A program made the translations under genes and the position numbers. This document shows positions 34,256-47,277 of a stretch of 64,000 bases of DNA, piece after piece. Each line of letters starts with the position of its first letter. Within the stretch, counting starts at the first letter, position 1. This DNA is from Protea cynaroides (lineage: Eukaryota > Streptophyta > Magnoliopsida > Proteales > Proteaceae): positions 50,732,663 through 50,796,662 of the forward strand of contig CM053270.1 in assembly GCA_028583415.1 (NCBI GenBank), written 5' to 3'. The notes beneath the pieces are model-generated. The model was given only the letters and a program-made list of their open reading frames with translations, made no database searches and had not been told where the DNA came from.

Positions 34256-36996
34256 TGTAAAACCCACACCCAAAAAACCCAGCCTAACTCGGTTTTCTTA
34301 CTGTACCAGGGTTTTTCACCATTGACGAACCCAATCCAATGTTGACTTGACAATTAGCTCAGACTAGGTACTAAACATTGTTTTTGAATTACTTACAATT
34401 CTACATTAAGTTACAACCATTTGGGCACCAGTCGTTGCCACCAGTCAGAAGGTCCCTGACCTAGTGCGACCGGGTCCCGTGACCGGATAAGCCGAAAAGC
34501 TTGCTTGCGACTTTGGCAATTTCAAAATGGGCAAATAAGAGTGAGTGGGAATATTCCATTGGACCCCATGGTAGGATCCAATGGGTCCCACCTCAGTTTA
34601 ACTATCTTAGACTGAGTTGAGGGAAGATGACCCCTCTTCTGTCTCTTGGCTTGCCACTTGGCAGTTCCCTAGTGTTCCCCACTATCCTAAGGAGTCGAAC
34701 TCCAAGAAGATACTCCATAGCATTCAACTCCTTCTCAATCACCTTCCAAAAGAGTACGCTCATCTCACCAAAAGTTCTGACGCATCCTCAGAAGAGGGAG
34801 AAAGTTGAAGGGAGAAGGAGAAGCTTAGTGGGAAAAACGTTTGGAAATCGTCGGCACTGCTTGTTGCTATCATTCATTGCTCTAACAGGCCACCGGTAAA
34901 CTCTATAACATGTGCTGTAAGATTTCCATTGTTAATTGTTTATGCCGTTGAGTGATGGTATCGACCTTATGTTGATTGATGAAGCTCTGCTCTCCATTAA
35001 TGGCTGAGTAGAGTAGCATCACTTGGAGCTTAAATGCGAATCCTTTTGATGGTTGGATTCAAGCAAGACCTCAAAACCATCTATGATTCTAAAGCTGAGT
35101 AAAGTTCCTAGTCCTAGGAGGTACTGCTCTGATTGACCTTATTAATCGATTGGATCAAGTTGTAACTCATGACCAATACCCCCATTAGCAGGATTACCTA
35201 TAAACTTCTATAGTAGGAGTCCAAAAGCATGTCCGGAGGGAGGCCTAGAGGCAAAACCTGTGCTTTCAGATAGACCAAATAGCCAGACCAACCCTTCAGG
35301 TAAGCTCCAGTCGTAACATTGGTCGAATGATGTTGCCACCTGATCTGTGACTGGATGCATTCAGGAAGCCTTGGTAATGTAACCAACAACAGAACCGGTT
35401 GCATGTCTGTAGCAACTGAATTTACAATTGGTTGGAAATAGAAGGTTCTTGAGAGTAACTAGTAGCAATACTGATCGTACTATTGTGCCACTGGATGCTG
35501 TAACCGGTTAGTCCCATGAAGCCTATAATGGGTTACCTTAATTCGCATTGTAACTAATGAACTCACACACTTGAATTAGGTGTCACGTGCATAGACGAGG
35601 TCAACTCACATAGTGAGGATAGTAGGATTAACCATATCTCAGGCTAGGGATGGAACCTTGACTTAATTTTTGGACTGTTTCTGGCTATGTGCTTGTCCAT
35701 GCTTGATTGTAAATAACATGCAATCTAATAACTATACTTTTGCATGCATTGCATCTATTATATGACTGTTGTAAATGTGTGATGTGATGTCTAATGGGCA
35801 GTGGTGAAATGGTCGAGGACCATTGGATCCGACTTACTAGGCAAACCTTGCCATGTGCTACCTTATGTCCTAGCAGAATGATAGTGTCTAAGGGGAGGGA
35901 TGGATGGATGGACTGGGATTCCTACTAGGATAGCGAGAGGGTACATTTGATGACATATAGGATTGGTTAGAGAAATTACCTATGTGTGCAACCCTGACCA
36001 GTAGGGGGTCAGGTACTGGTATGCGATGGGGGATGAAGGGAAAGGGTGGACAGTGTTTGTTGGAGCATCACTAGTTGGGCTTCTGATCTATCACCATTTG
36101 TAGTGGGAGATGCGTGGCTTCACCAGTACTGTCAGAGCAGACTCGATGGGTGTCCATTCTCTCCTATACATGGAGGTTGTGGTTAGCTTCGGTGAGTGTA
36201 ACAGGGGCCTTACCATAGCATGTGGCATACATTATACCAGACTCTGTGTGTATGTGTCATGCATCTTGTCTGATTGCTTGTCTGTCTTCTTACTGAGCTC
36301 AAGTTGGAGAGCTCACCCTTGCGTACGCCTTCCTTTTTAGATGATATTGTAGATACTACTGTCACTGACTATGTGGATGCACCAATCGTCTCCAACCTGG
36401 CCCAGTTGGGCGTGCAACCACTAGAAAAAGAAGAGCATGACGCGGACTGCGTGTTCGAGTATGAGGAATTCTAAAAGTAATTATTTTATTATTTAATTAC
36501 TTTCTAGTTAACTATACAGTTATTTGATATGGACCTAGTATTATGGGATTGTTCTAGTGAATGGTTTCACTATGGTTGAGTGTACAAGATGATACTTGAA
36601 CAAATGTTATTTATTCATATTTATCAATAAAAGCTCAGTGTTATTTAGTTTATTTCCTCTATGGTATCTACTCCGATTTACTTTTCGTAGCATTTGACTT
36701 GTGTGGGGTTGGTGGAGGTTCACACAACTTATGTGATTCTAGGTTGGACTGAGTTTGATTTTGGGGCCACTCACACGAGGGTATTAAGTGCTCTTTCTTT
36801 CCTGCTATAGGTGCAAGTAGAATGGTTCTCATTCAATCTTGAAATGACCCAGTCCATGCCGTTATGGGGTCAGTATGGGCCTGCGGGATTGGTCAGGCCA
36901 AAGGTTTGGATATCCGTTGTTAGCGGAAAAAAAAAAAAGAACACAAAATGTGTGTTGGTTCAGTCATACTCATATATCAAAAATTGGGGTGTGACA
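34256..36996 (+). mobile_element. Solo LTR of the gypsy family (copy C)
   Basis: Starts TGTAAAACCCACACCC and ends GGGGTGTGACA, with a perfect 5-bp duplication ATTTC on both sides (34251-34255 and 36997-37001). 2741 bp, longer and more diverged than copies A and D. It contains its own version of the mini-ORF at 36274-36474. Confidence 0.9.
36274..36474 (+). other. Diverged mini-ORF inside LTR copy C
   Basis: Open frame of 66 codons beginning MLVCLLTELKLESS, then FLDDIVDTTVTDYVD and ending EEHDADCVFEYEEF. It is collinear with the LVDDAG/TVEDYM and EHDSSCEC parts of the other LTR mini-ORFs; only one cysteine of the CECxxC end remains. Unknown function. Confidence 0.45.
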
Positions 36997-37413
36997 ATTT
37001 CCATGTCATTGAAGATCATGAAAGCAAAAGTATACAATCATGATGGAGAAATCATTGCTCAAGAACAATTTCATTTTCATTCTGCTACTGTCTAAAACTT
37101 GATCTTGAGAACAGACTATGCCTCCCCTTCATGCTGCAACATTGATCTAAACTAAATTTAAATTTTTTTGAAATATTTTTAACTAGAAGAAATCCAAGTT
37201 CAAAGAATGAGAATACAAAAAAGAAGGTAAATTAATATATAATACAAATATCAAGGGAAATAAAAAAAGAAAAAAAAGAAAAAGAAAACAAAACCAACTG
37301 TAATGGTAACTTATTATGCTCTTACATATCATACTACTCTATAAAAGCATAAACCAGTAAACTATGGCATATCTTTTAGTCCAAAATACTACCCCATAAT
37401 GAGTGTAATAATA
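36997..37413. other. Short intergenic stretch
   Basis: Between solo LTR copy C and the copia LTR. A frame of 28 codons follows the LTR (MKIMKAKVYNHDGEIIAQEQ), open to TAA at 37095, but I do not recognise it. The rest is A-rich. Confidence 0.3.
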
Positions 37414-37738
37414 TGTTGGGGATATGCTTGTAGGGGTATATTTGTCATATGACATTATAAGTGTATTGTGCTATTTTATGCATAAGGGTATGATATTATA
37501 GGTGTATTGTGTTATTTTATGTATAAGGGTATGTAATTTGTTCCTTTTAAGTAAGTGTTTCATAATATAAGTGAAGTGTGTGTCCAAATAATGTAACACA
37601 TTCTTCCCTCATTTCGCATAACACAAACTTCCCATTTTCTCTCCTTTCTTTCTCTCTCTCTTTCTCTCTCTCACTTCCACCAAAACTCCTTCCTTCTACT
37701 TTTTAATTCATCTTTTTCCCTTTGGGCTCAATATTAAA
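37414..37738 (+). mobile_element. Copia 5' LTR
   Basis: Begins TGTTGGGGATATGC and runs to just before a primer-binding site. It contains an internal duplication of about 50 bases (ATTATAAGTGTATTGTGCTA and ATTATAGGTGTATTGTGTTA) and a CT-rich leader-like end. The 3' end is not a clean CA, so the right limit is approximate. Confidence 0.65.
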
Positions 37739-37740
37739 CT

Positions 37741-37752
37741 TGGTATCAGAGC
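37741..37752 (+). other. Retrotransposon primer-binding site
   Basis: TGGTATCAGAGC, complementary to the 3' end of plant initiator tRNA-Met, directly after the LTR. Confidence 0.88.
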
Positions 37753-37842
37753 ACTATGATCTAGTTTAAGAGTCATTAACTTCTTTGGCTTCAATTTTTT
37801 TTTTTTGGAATACTAAAAAGAGAGGGTTCCATCAATGGAAGG

Positions 37843-37990
37843 TTGAAGAAAAATAGTGTTCACCACGACATTATTCATCGCGATACTATTCACCACAACA
37901 TTGTTCATTATGGTATTGTTCATCACGCACTGTTCACCGCTATTCATCACGGTACTATTCACCGCAATACTATTCATTGCGGTACCATTC
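37843..37990 (+). repeat. Minisatellite in copia leader
   Basis: About ten units of roughly 15 bases of the form ATTCATCGCGATACT/GTTCACCACGACATT between PBS and gag. It generates matching open frames on both strands (His/Ile- and Asn/Met-rich) which are repeat artefacts. Confidence 0.8.
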
Positions 37991-38207
37991 ATCACACACT
38001 GTTCTTGCATGGATTAATTGGGATGTGTATTCTTCGGTGGACTGTTTGAGATGGCCTTCTAGGCCAGTCATGTTTCTTTGCTGGTTAGCATACTTACTCA
38101 TTGTCTGCATGCCGTGTGTTTCAAAAAAGACCCCTATGAAATATATTTGTTGTTTCTTGCTACAACTTTGATTTATTTCTTTCTTTACTTTGTGTGTGCT
38201 TTTACCA

Positions 38208-38990
38208 TGTCTGAAGTAAATGGTGAAGTATTTACCAGTGGTGTGGTAGTAATGTAAGTGGTACCCACCAATGCCCCTTTGCTTTTGAAAATCCAAATGT
38301 CTAGATTTCTATTGTTATGTTGGACAATGGAAATTACTTGGATTGGGCTCACACTATTAATTGTCCCTTCGAAGTTGAGGGAATTCAGTTACATTATGGT
38401 TAACATTAAAGCCTCTTCTCCAGATGTTCTAACTTACCTGAAATGAGAAACTGAAAACTCCCTTATTATGACCAGACTTAACTTCTTTATGAAGCCTGAA
38501 TGGATATTTATGCAAAAGGACACGGCCAAGGTCATCTGGGATAGTGTAGTTTGCACCTTTGATAGAGTGGGAGAGTCTACCAACTCCTCCAAAAAATCAT
38601 CACATGAGATAGGGAAATAAGACTATTTTTGAATATTATAACTTGTTAATTTACCTCTAGGAGGAATATGATCATTATCAAGATGTTCAGTTATCAAACC
38701 CCAAAGATGAGGCTAAAGTATGCAAGAAGTTTGAAAAAAAGCGTGTTCTAATCCTCTTTGGTAGTTTAGATATGGAATATGAGCCCATCCGGGTTTAGAT
38801 TTTAGGCAGTATACTTCTTTCATCTTTGGATGAAGTTTGTGGTTACTTACAAAATGAGGAGACTAAGAAACTGACCATGGATATTGCCCCAACAATTGAA
38901 GAGTTAGCCATTGCCTCTAGTTTTCAGCGGGGTCGGCAAGGTGGTGGATGGGGCACCTCCTCCAATCGTGTAGATGGCAAAGGTTGATTT
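38208..38990 (+). pseudogene. Copia gag remnant (UBN2-like)
   Basis: Starts MSEVNGEVFTSG. In shifting frames it shows LDNGNYLDWAHTI, RLNFFMKPEW, DTAKVIWDSVV, then SSLDEVCGYLQNEETKKLTM and SSFQRGRQGGG, the usual order of a plant copia gag up to the Gly/Arg-rich part before the zinc knuckle. It is cut at about 38990-39000 where the long LTR of the Tat element starts; pol should lie beyond the nested insertions. Confidence 0.75.
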
Positions 38991-38999
38991 AGATGCAAG

Positions 39000-41900
39000 T
39001 GTGAGGACAATAAAATATCCACCCATCTCTGATAGACGGTAAATGATATGGAGTCGCCATCTAGATTAAGGTCTAGGACCTATAAAAATGTAGTCTCATC
39101 ATAAGAAAAGACTTCTATTGACTCATTTGACCCAATATATTGGCTTTGATCTATCAAAGAACGGGTAAGCATTCAAGGTATAGTTTGGAAAGGTGTTAGG
39201 CACCCAAAACTACCCAATCCTAAAATTGACTTCCTATGTGATTCTACTTTCCTTAGACTCTATGGTTTTGACTGTTCATGATCAATGGATGATGACTAAG
39301 GCTCATGGGGGATCCTATGCCAAGTTGCTAAGTTCTTCTAACCTAGGTTCAAGCAAACATGTTCTCAAAATAAATAAACAAGGAAAATAATAGACAGTGT
39401 ACCAAACCAAAGATGGTTAAATGATGGACTGAATCTGAGACATCCAAGACATCTCAAATTGCCTACGTATTCCAATCCTGAAAATCAAGTCCATAACGTA
39501 GTTTGAACGGAATGTGATTAAGGTTTATGGATGTGGTTTATGCTTAAGCTTTCTTAGAATCAATTGTTCAAGTTGAGATTTATGCTTGATGATGATTGAG
39601 ATTGAATCTAGAGATAACCTATGTGGATTGAAGTGAATATGGATACGAATATGGATATGATATGGATGTGGATATGGATGACCTAAGGATTTTAAGATGT
39701 GGTACCGTACTTGGAGAGGTCCTCCAAGTTGCCTACGTATTTCAGAGAGCCTGAAAATTAGGTACAATGTAGTTTGTTGTTTAGGTTGATACTCTCAAGG
39801 AGCAAAGATGGAAAAATACTCTCAAGGAGCAAAGGGGTAAATACTCTCAAGGAGCAAAGGAGTAAATACTCTTAAGGAACAAAGGGGTTTAATACTCTCA
39901 AGGAGCATACTCTCAAGCAGCAAGGGGTTTGATACTCTCAAGGAGCAAAGATATGATACTATCAAGGAGCATAATCTCAAAGAGCAATGATATGATACTC
40001 TCAAGGAGCAAGAATATGATACTCTCAAGGAGCAAGGGTATGATACTCTCAAGGAGCAAGAGTATGATACTCTCAAGGAGCAAGGATATGATACTTTCAA
40101 GGAGCAAGAGTATGATACTCTCAAGGAGCAAAAGTATAATACTCTCAAGGAGTAAGGATAAGATACTCTTAAGGAGCAAGGATTTGAGTTCGTGTTTGGA
40201 AATATTTCCAAATTGCTTACGTATCTTAGGGTACTATCCTAAGAATCAGGATCCACATAGTACGAAAGATTTAATCGTTGATGTATTCTTTCAAGATCAG
40301 GGTGTGAAACCTAAATGCTCTATGGTTCAAATCACATCACCTACCTAGTTCTCTGTATCCTAGGAAAAAATGAGCTAAGGGGTAGGGATCGTCCTAAGCT
40401 ATCTTTGATCTAAAATCCTAATTTGACATTTGTTGGGCTAGGCTTTTTGATTTTTTGATTAAGATTTATCATTTTTTCATTCTTACCCTTCTTGTGAATG
40501 TGGATGCGTACATGCATATTCCCGCACCTAATATGTCTTCTAGGTGTACAGATATGGTAGTTCCACTAGGGTGTTGTAGAAATTAAATTATTACCAACAA
40601 TAAATATCATTCAAATATGGTAAGTAACAACATATTTCATCTCATGTATAACAATAAAGCATGGCATTTCAAATATAGTAAGCAAACATGTGAGAGCATT
40701 GATCAAGCATCGATCATCAACAATGTGACCAAGATCATATTTGATCGACTACTTAGATTTGATGTAATCGATTATCATCAATCTGATCAAGATCATATTT
40801 GATCGATGATTCAGATTCACTTAAAACATTCATGAGGTCAATCCAATGGTTCAGATTTAAATAAATTACTCAAAAAGATAATCCGTTCAAATCACTCAAG
40901 ATGGTAATCCAGTCGTTCATATCACTCAAAATCACTCACAATAAAGATCCAACGGCTCATATCACTCCAAATGATAATCTATCAAATTTAAATTCTTCTA
41001 AATCATTCATAATCAATATCCAACAGTTCATATTCATTTACATCAATCATCAGACAATCCGATGGTCCATATTCATTTATATCACTCATGATGTCAATTC
41101 AATGGCTCACAATTAATGTTCTCTCATGATCCAAATAAAAATCAATTTTTTAATGATTCAAAATTAATCATATTAGAAACTCTAAATCAATGGCTAGATT
41201 TTAATCACATCAAATTCCAAGATCAATGACCAAGATTTAATCATGTAAAAATTCAACATCACATGACCATATTTTTAATCACATTGAATTCTATCATCAA
41301 TTGTCTAGATTTCATTCACATTAAAAATTTTAAATCAAAGGCCATGATTTATTCACATTAAATTCAAGATCAATGGTTCAATTTTCAATCATATATGATC
41401 GAATCAATTTTAATTTCATAAAAAATTTCACATAATCGGATCAATTAAAATTCCCTATGATCGGATCAATTTCATCAAAATTCATGTGATCGGATCAATT
41501 TCATCATATTTCCACAATTGGATCAATTTCAATCAATTTCCACCATCGATCGGATCAATTTCATCATATTTTCATAATCGGATAAATTTCAATTTACCAA
41601 TCGGATCACATCATAAAATTCAATTTCATGCATCCGATGGGATTAATTTCATAACAAATTTTCAATATGTGGTCGGACCAATTTTGATCACATGACAATC
41701 AAGCATTAATAGATCAATTCCATCACATGAAATTTCATTCATAATCGGATCAATCACACATACATACCAAATTTAATCATCACATAAAATTCAAAATTAT
41801 GCTAGAGTTTAATCTCATAAGAAAATTAATGATCAAGGATTGATTGACATCACATCACAAAATTCATAATCAAGGGGCTGTGACCACAGGGTATTGTAGT

Positions 41901-43768
41901 CCATGGGCTTGCATAGGTGTCGTGAGATGGTTTGAGGGTTATGGGTTTGATGAGGTATTGGATACAGGTGAATCGATGGAATGAGTTTCAGAAATTAATG
42001 GAGATTAAGTTTCTTACCTCTTTCTCTCAAATCTCCTTCTCTTCTCTTTTCTTCTCCGCTCCATTTGCTACTCCATCTCCTTTTCTCTTTCTTTTCTCTC
42101 CTCAGGTTTTCCCACTTCTATCTCAGTCCTTCTTCTCTTTTTTGTAGTTCTCCCCTCTTTTCTTCTTTTTGAGTTTCTTCATGTTCTCTCCTTTTTTCTG
42201 TTTAGAGTCCACTCCTTCTAAATTCCTTTTTCTCCATTCTCGACTCTCTGATTTCTTTTCTATTTTTAATTTCTTTCCCTTTTTTCTATTTCCTTTTTTT
42301 TTCTTTCTAAGTTTCCCCACCGACTCTCTCTCTCTCTCTTTCCTTTTTTTGATTTTTTTCCCTTTTATTTCCCTCTCTCCACCGACTCCCTCTCTCTCTA
42401 TTCTTTCCTTTTTCTATTTTTTATTTTTTTCTTTTTTTTTTTGTTTCTTTCCAAGTTTCTCCAACCATATTCGGTTTTTCTTTCCAATCTCTCAATATTT
42501 TCTTTCAATCTCTAAATATTCTTTCTCCATTCCAATTCGGTCCGATCTCTTACAATTTTTCTTCTTAAATTCTAGCAGCCAACTCTTTGCCTCTTTCAGC
42601 CTCTTTATTAATGTACATAATATACATATATTAATATAATAGTATACATGTATATGCACATGGATTTAACATATTTGGTCCGAACTGGTCTGTACTAACT
42701 TGATTGGGTTGGACCGACATGAGTTGATTGGGTTAAACTGATATGGGTTGAACTGGGTTAGGTCAAGATTGGTTTTTCTCTCTCTATCATTTCATGAGCT
42801 ATTTTCGCTGTCATTCCACATGGAATTTTTCGATGGACTCTATCTCAAATTTTCTACGTTCACTTTGTAGAGCACTAAAAATGAGAAATACTGGAGCTTG
42901 AATCACCTGATGATTTGGATGTAAAATGGCCAACTTATGAATTTTTAAAGTTTAAATATACCAATTTATGATAATTTGGCTAGCGACTCTACATGGGATG
43001 CCTCGAAGACCTCTGCCTAAAATCGTTCACGTCCACTTTGTAGAGCACTAAAAATGGAACATATTGAGACTTAAATTACCTGATTTGGACATTGGATAAT
43101 AAAATTATGAGGAATTGAAGTTTAAGCGGACATATCGACTTGCGACTCCGTATAGGATCCTCGGAGACCTCTGCTCCAGATTTTCCATGTTCCCTTTGTA
43201 GAGTATCAATAATGAGGTATAATGGCACTGAAATCACTTTATTTGGACATGGGATGAGCAAGATATGAGAAGATGAAGTTGAAATAATTAAACTTATGAT
43301 AATTTGCATGTAGGCCTTTGGATGATTATTATTAATTTCCAGAAAATACCCTTATTCTTATTCCTAGACTAAAATCGCTATATCTTTTCCATTTAACATC
43401 AAAATTGAGCGATTCTGGTCTGATTTCAAAGGTATTTTCAATACCTATGCATCCATACAGGTTGCAATCCATAACCTTGCTATGGAGTCCATCGAAAACC
43501 ATGTCCAAATCGCAGCCAAAATTTAAACCTTGCATTGGGACCCACAAACTTGCCGTATGTGCTCACTTAGGCTCCTGGACCCTAGGGACCATTCAACTCT
43601 TCTCGAAACATTATAGAGAGCATGTCGGGATTGATCGACTATCATTTTTTAAAGTGTTTCACTCGCCTTCCCTGTGTTTTCCTAACTTTCTCTCATCTCT
43701 ACCACTTTGTTGTCTACACTCCAGTAAGACTTTGTTCAATTGGGGATGGTAAAAATGGGGTGCTTATA
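39000..43768 (-). mobile_element. 3' LTR of a Tat-lineage gypsy element, about 4.8 kb
   Basis: On the minus strand a polypurine tract (43771-43781) is followed by TATAAGCACCCC, a decayed form of TGTAGACACCCC typical of Tat/Ogre LTR starts. The far end contains GAGTCGCCATCTAGATTAAG and GGTGTTAGGCACCC (39050-39210), words characteristic of such LTRs. Very long LTRs are usual in this lineage. Inside are a 21-bp tandem repeat (39790-40180), a long TCAATGGTTCA/GATCAATT-rich tract (40800-41850) and a CT-rich block (42010-42600). The left boundary is approximate. Confidence 0.65.
39790..40180 (+). repeat. 21-bp tandem repeat in the Tat LTR
   Basis: About 15-18 copies of GATACTCTCAAGGAGCAAGG with small changes. 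Because 21 is a multiple of three, long open frames appear on both strands (SRSKDMI and LLLESII types). These are repeat artefacts rather than genes. Confidence 0.92.
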
Positions 43769-43770
43769 GA

Positions 43771-43781
43771 TACCCCTCTTT
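43771..43781 (-). other. Polypurine tract of the Tat element
   Basis: AAAGAGGGGTA on the minus strand, immediately before the 3' LTR start. This is the expected plus-strand priming site. Confidence 0.65.
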
Positions 43782-44290
43782 AGCCGAGATTGTTTTAATT
43801 GAGGGTAAAGATAAGAGAATCATATTTTTGCCCCCTATAATAGGAGAGATAAAATTTTTCAAGAGGTAAGATCATCAAACAAAACCACTCAACATTCATG
43901 CATATACCATGGCAAACATAAACTAGCAAAATAGTTCACACAAACCAATAAAAAGAATGATAGTCAACATGCATACTCCAAATGAAATTGGGGAGGACAA
44001 CTAGAAATTGAAATGATTCTCACTGGGTCATAAATTTTGTATGATTACATAGCTTTAAAGAAAATAACTGGATCAAACACTAAGTTAGTGTTCAAACACA
44101 TATGGATAAACCTAAAGAATCGTTTGAAGAGTCCGCTTATCCCATTCACTATCAATAGCCTCAACCAGGTCATAGCTTAATTCTTTAGGGGTTCAGAACC
44201 TGTTCCCTTCTTGTTGATGTCTCTCAATGTCCCATATTGACAGAATAGCCTTGCAGGTGAATAAAATGAAGTGTGTGTCAGGCCCATGAT

Positions 44291-45141
44291 CTAAACATCT
44301 GCACTGTCTGGGGTGTGTGTGACAACTTTCTCTTCATTCCACCAACTACAGTTCCATCTGATGCTTGAAATGGTCATTTGCTTAAAAAGTGATAGCCAAT
44401 CTATGTCAACTTGATATACAGTAGGATCCGCCTTCTTTACTAGATGATAATGATCAAGACTTGGTGCTCCGAGTTCCTCTACCAGACCCAACCTTTCAAC
44501 TAACCAAATTTGAAGCAAGTACAATGGACCATTGAACTTCTCTAAGCAACATTTGCCTTGGAGATTTGCTGCAAGATCTAGTCCCCTCAGATCTCTGCTA
44601 ACACAGTAGGTATGATGTCTCCTTGACGCTCTACATGTCCAATGAGATAAATAATGATAGAAGATCCTATAGCTTCTTAACTCTACAGTAATGTTCGAGC
44701 AATGATGCAATATAGATAGACTCATCTCCTCCATGTTTTTGCTTCATCACCTTCAGGTTCTTTCTATGCATAGGTATCTATCATGGGTTGTAATTTCAAT
44801 CTCTGGTCTTGAATGAACAATCTTGCTTCTTCTTCATTCCATCCGAAGAAGTGTCTTATTCTCTGCTTATAATCTCTCTTAAGGGATGGTCTAAACATCT
44901 TTCTTTTTGGTGGATAAAGGAGACATGTTCTGAATTCTTCAATAGTAGGGCACAATTCTGCTTCACCAAACCTGAATACATGAGCTATTGGATCCCAGCA
45001 CTGAATAGTTGCTTTTAGAAAATCTGTGCAGAATTTTACTGTCATCATTTGGAGGAGGACGTCCAAGTGAATCTTCTCTAAGAATGAATGATTTTCAGTG
45101 AATTTCGTACTCCAACTCCAATTTTTCAAGGCTTTATCCAT
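44291..45141 (-). pseudogene. Extra ORF of Tat element (DUF7745-like)
   Basis: Frame one (45141-44764) has KFCTDFLKATIQCWDPIAHV and FRFGEAELCPTIEEFRTCLL. The FxFGxxELxPTxEEF pattern is that of the plant mobile-domain-like DUF7745 proteins found in and around Tat retroelements (identified from memory). After a stop a second frame (44734-44291) includes LYLLQIWLVERLGL, also usual in that family. It lies between integrase and the 3' LTR in the sense direction, where Tat elements often carry an additional ORF. Function unknown. Confidence 0.55.
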
Positions 45142-45849
45142 ATTTACCTTGCTGTTTGACGAGTAAAAGCTCTAGAGTGCTTACCAAAGTTAACTTATAG
45201 AAAATCCTGACCTACAATAGAATTAGTAGGGAAATCATTAGAACTTTCTTACACTATAATTGTTAGACACATTGAAAACCTTAGTGAGTTGTGCATGAAA
45301 TATGTACATATGCATGACCTTGTCTGGGCCTAAGTTTCTAAATCAAAGACAGGTGAGCGAAGATGAACGCCAAACTCGACTGACAAGAAGCTATCCAGAT
45401 GAGTTTCCATCAGGAGGATCTTTTGGTTGTTTATGTAGAATGATCGATCCCTTTGAAGAGATACCATTTTATGGGCTTGAAAGGGAAGGGGTCTTTGGAA
45501 TCTTTAGACACCGTTGAATGTAATGAACGACAGAAAGAGTTCTAGCCAGATTTATCATTATCATTATTTCGAGATTGACATGCTCATTCGGGTCGATATC
45601 AAAAGATGTAAAAGATGGGCTCGATATGCGACTCTTGGGAAATTCATTGGATAGATGAACAGATGAAAGAGCTCAACCAGAAAGCAGAAAGTTCTTCCTT
45701 TAATTATGACGGGATGATGAAACCATTCCTGAGTGGTGGGATGTAGTAGCCTCTTTGGAGAATCCAACCCAATCTGTTGTAAAGTCCTCCAAATGTTGTT
45801 TCATTGTCGACTTCTAAGAGCAACTGCACTCTCCAATTTTTTTTTTTGG

Positions 45850-46949
45850 AAGAGTGCAGAGGCTAGACATGATATTGTTTCACCTGATCAAGGTTGGTCA
45901 GTTACTGTAACTCTTCACCATCCAGATCTGTCAACCGAACTGCCTTTTCAGGTAAGATTTCTTTCACTATGAATGGTCCACTCCAGTTTGGACGAAATTT
46001 ACCCCTGGGGTCATGGATAGGCACTCTTTGCTCCTTCAAAACTAGATCTCCCACTGCTAAGTGATGAATACGGATCTTCTTATTAAAAATGGTGGCATTC
46101 TTTGTTGGTACTTCTTTGCATTGTCAGCCTTCATTCTCCTTTCATCAATGAGGTTCAACTCTTCATAACTGGATCAGAGCCATCCAACTTCAGGGATTTT
46201 GGACTCCATTAGGATCCTCAGTGATGCACTTCCATTTCTACTAGGAGTACTGCTTCCATACCATATACTAAAGGGTAAGGCATTGCTCCAGTATATGTCC
46301 TTATAGAAGTCTTATATGCCCATAATGCGTACGGCAGCCTATCTGCACAGTCACCATGAGTTTCTCCCATTTTTTAGAGGATGACCTTGACATTCTTGTT
46401 TGCGGCCTTTACTACTCCATTTGTCTATAGACGATAAGGGAAGGAACAGTCTCTTTGGATGTTAAACTTCTCACACAACTCTTGTACCTTTCCTCTTAAG
46501 TGTTGACCTTGATATGAGATTAGAGCATGAGGCATCCCCTGCTGACAAATGATATGTTCTTGGAGGAACTTGGCTACCTTATTTCTCGAGTTTAGCATAT
46601 GACTGAGCTTCTACCCATTTGGTAAAATAGTCGATGGCTACTAAGATGAACTCATGTCCATTTGATGCTTTTGGGTGAATCTTTTCGATCACATCTATAC
46701 CCTAAGTTGAGAATGGGGTGAACTGAGAGTGTGGAATTCTGTAGGTGGTACATGTATCAGGTTGGCAAAGATTTGGCATTTGTGGTACTTCTTCACGAAC
46801 TCCAGGAAATCTATTTTCATCGTGTTCCAATAGTACCCCATTCTCAGGATTTTCTTTGCAAGCATCCTAGCATTCATGTGCAGTCCACAGACTCCTTGAT
46901 GTATTTGTTCAATGAGGGTTTGTGCTTGCTCTTCATCGACACAGAACAA
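45850..46949 (-). pseudogene. Tat element integrase remnant
   Basis: The N-terminal zinc-binding part is intact enough to read (46949-46695): EQIHQGVCGLHMNARMLAKK, MGYYWNTM and YHKCQIFANLIHVPP, giving the H-H-C-C set. The catalytic core follows in broken frames (EFILVAIDYFTKWVEA near 46600-46650) with several stops; its C-terminal part dissolves towards 45850. Sense strand minus. Confidence 0.7.
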
Positions 46950-47277
46950 TTGTAACCCATCGTATGATCTCTTGTATAGGATATCTTCGCAGAGGATGAA
47001 ATGTGAAGCATATCATCTTAGTGTTTTCTTCTTTCCTATTGTAGCATCTATAGGGTATTACCTTCTCTAATAAAGTCTACTATGGGTGCAAACCAAGGTC
47101 TTCCATCAATTGTCAATGCATCAACTTCTGTATATGCTGGCTGCCTTCTTCTTTCTATCATCAAGGGTCTATGCGCTCAATAGGATCACCATCGATCATT
47201 GAAGCCAAGGTGGCTAATGTGTCAGTGTATTTGTTTGTGTCCCTTGGGGAATAGTCTAACTCTAGCTTTGTAAAGCT

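Noticed and set aside
37843..38010. Repeats resembling a CRISPR array
   Set aside because: Short diverged 15-bp minisatellite units without spacers, in a copia leader of a plant genome.
39822..40348. Open frames with LLLESII or SRSKDMI repeats
   Set aside because: Products of a 21-bp tandem repeat.
42169..42639. 156-codon Phe/Ser-rich frame
   Set aside because: Low-complexity CT-rich tract inside the Tat LTR; no domain.
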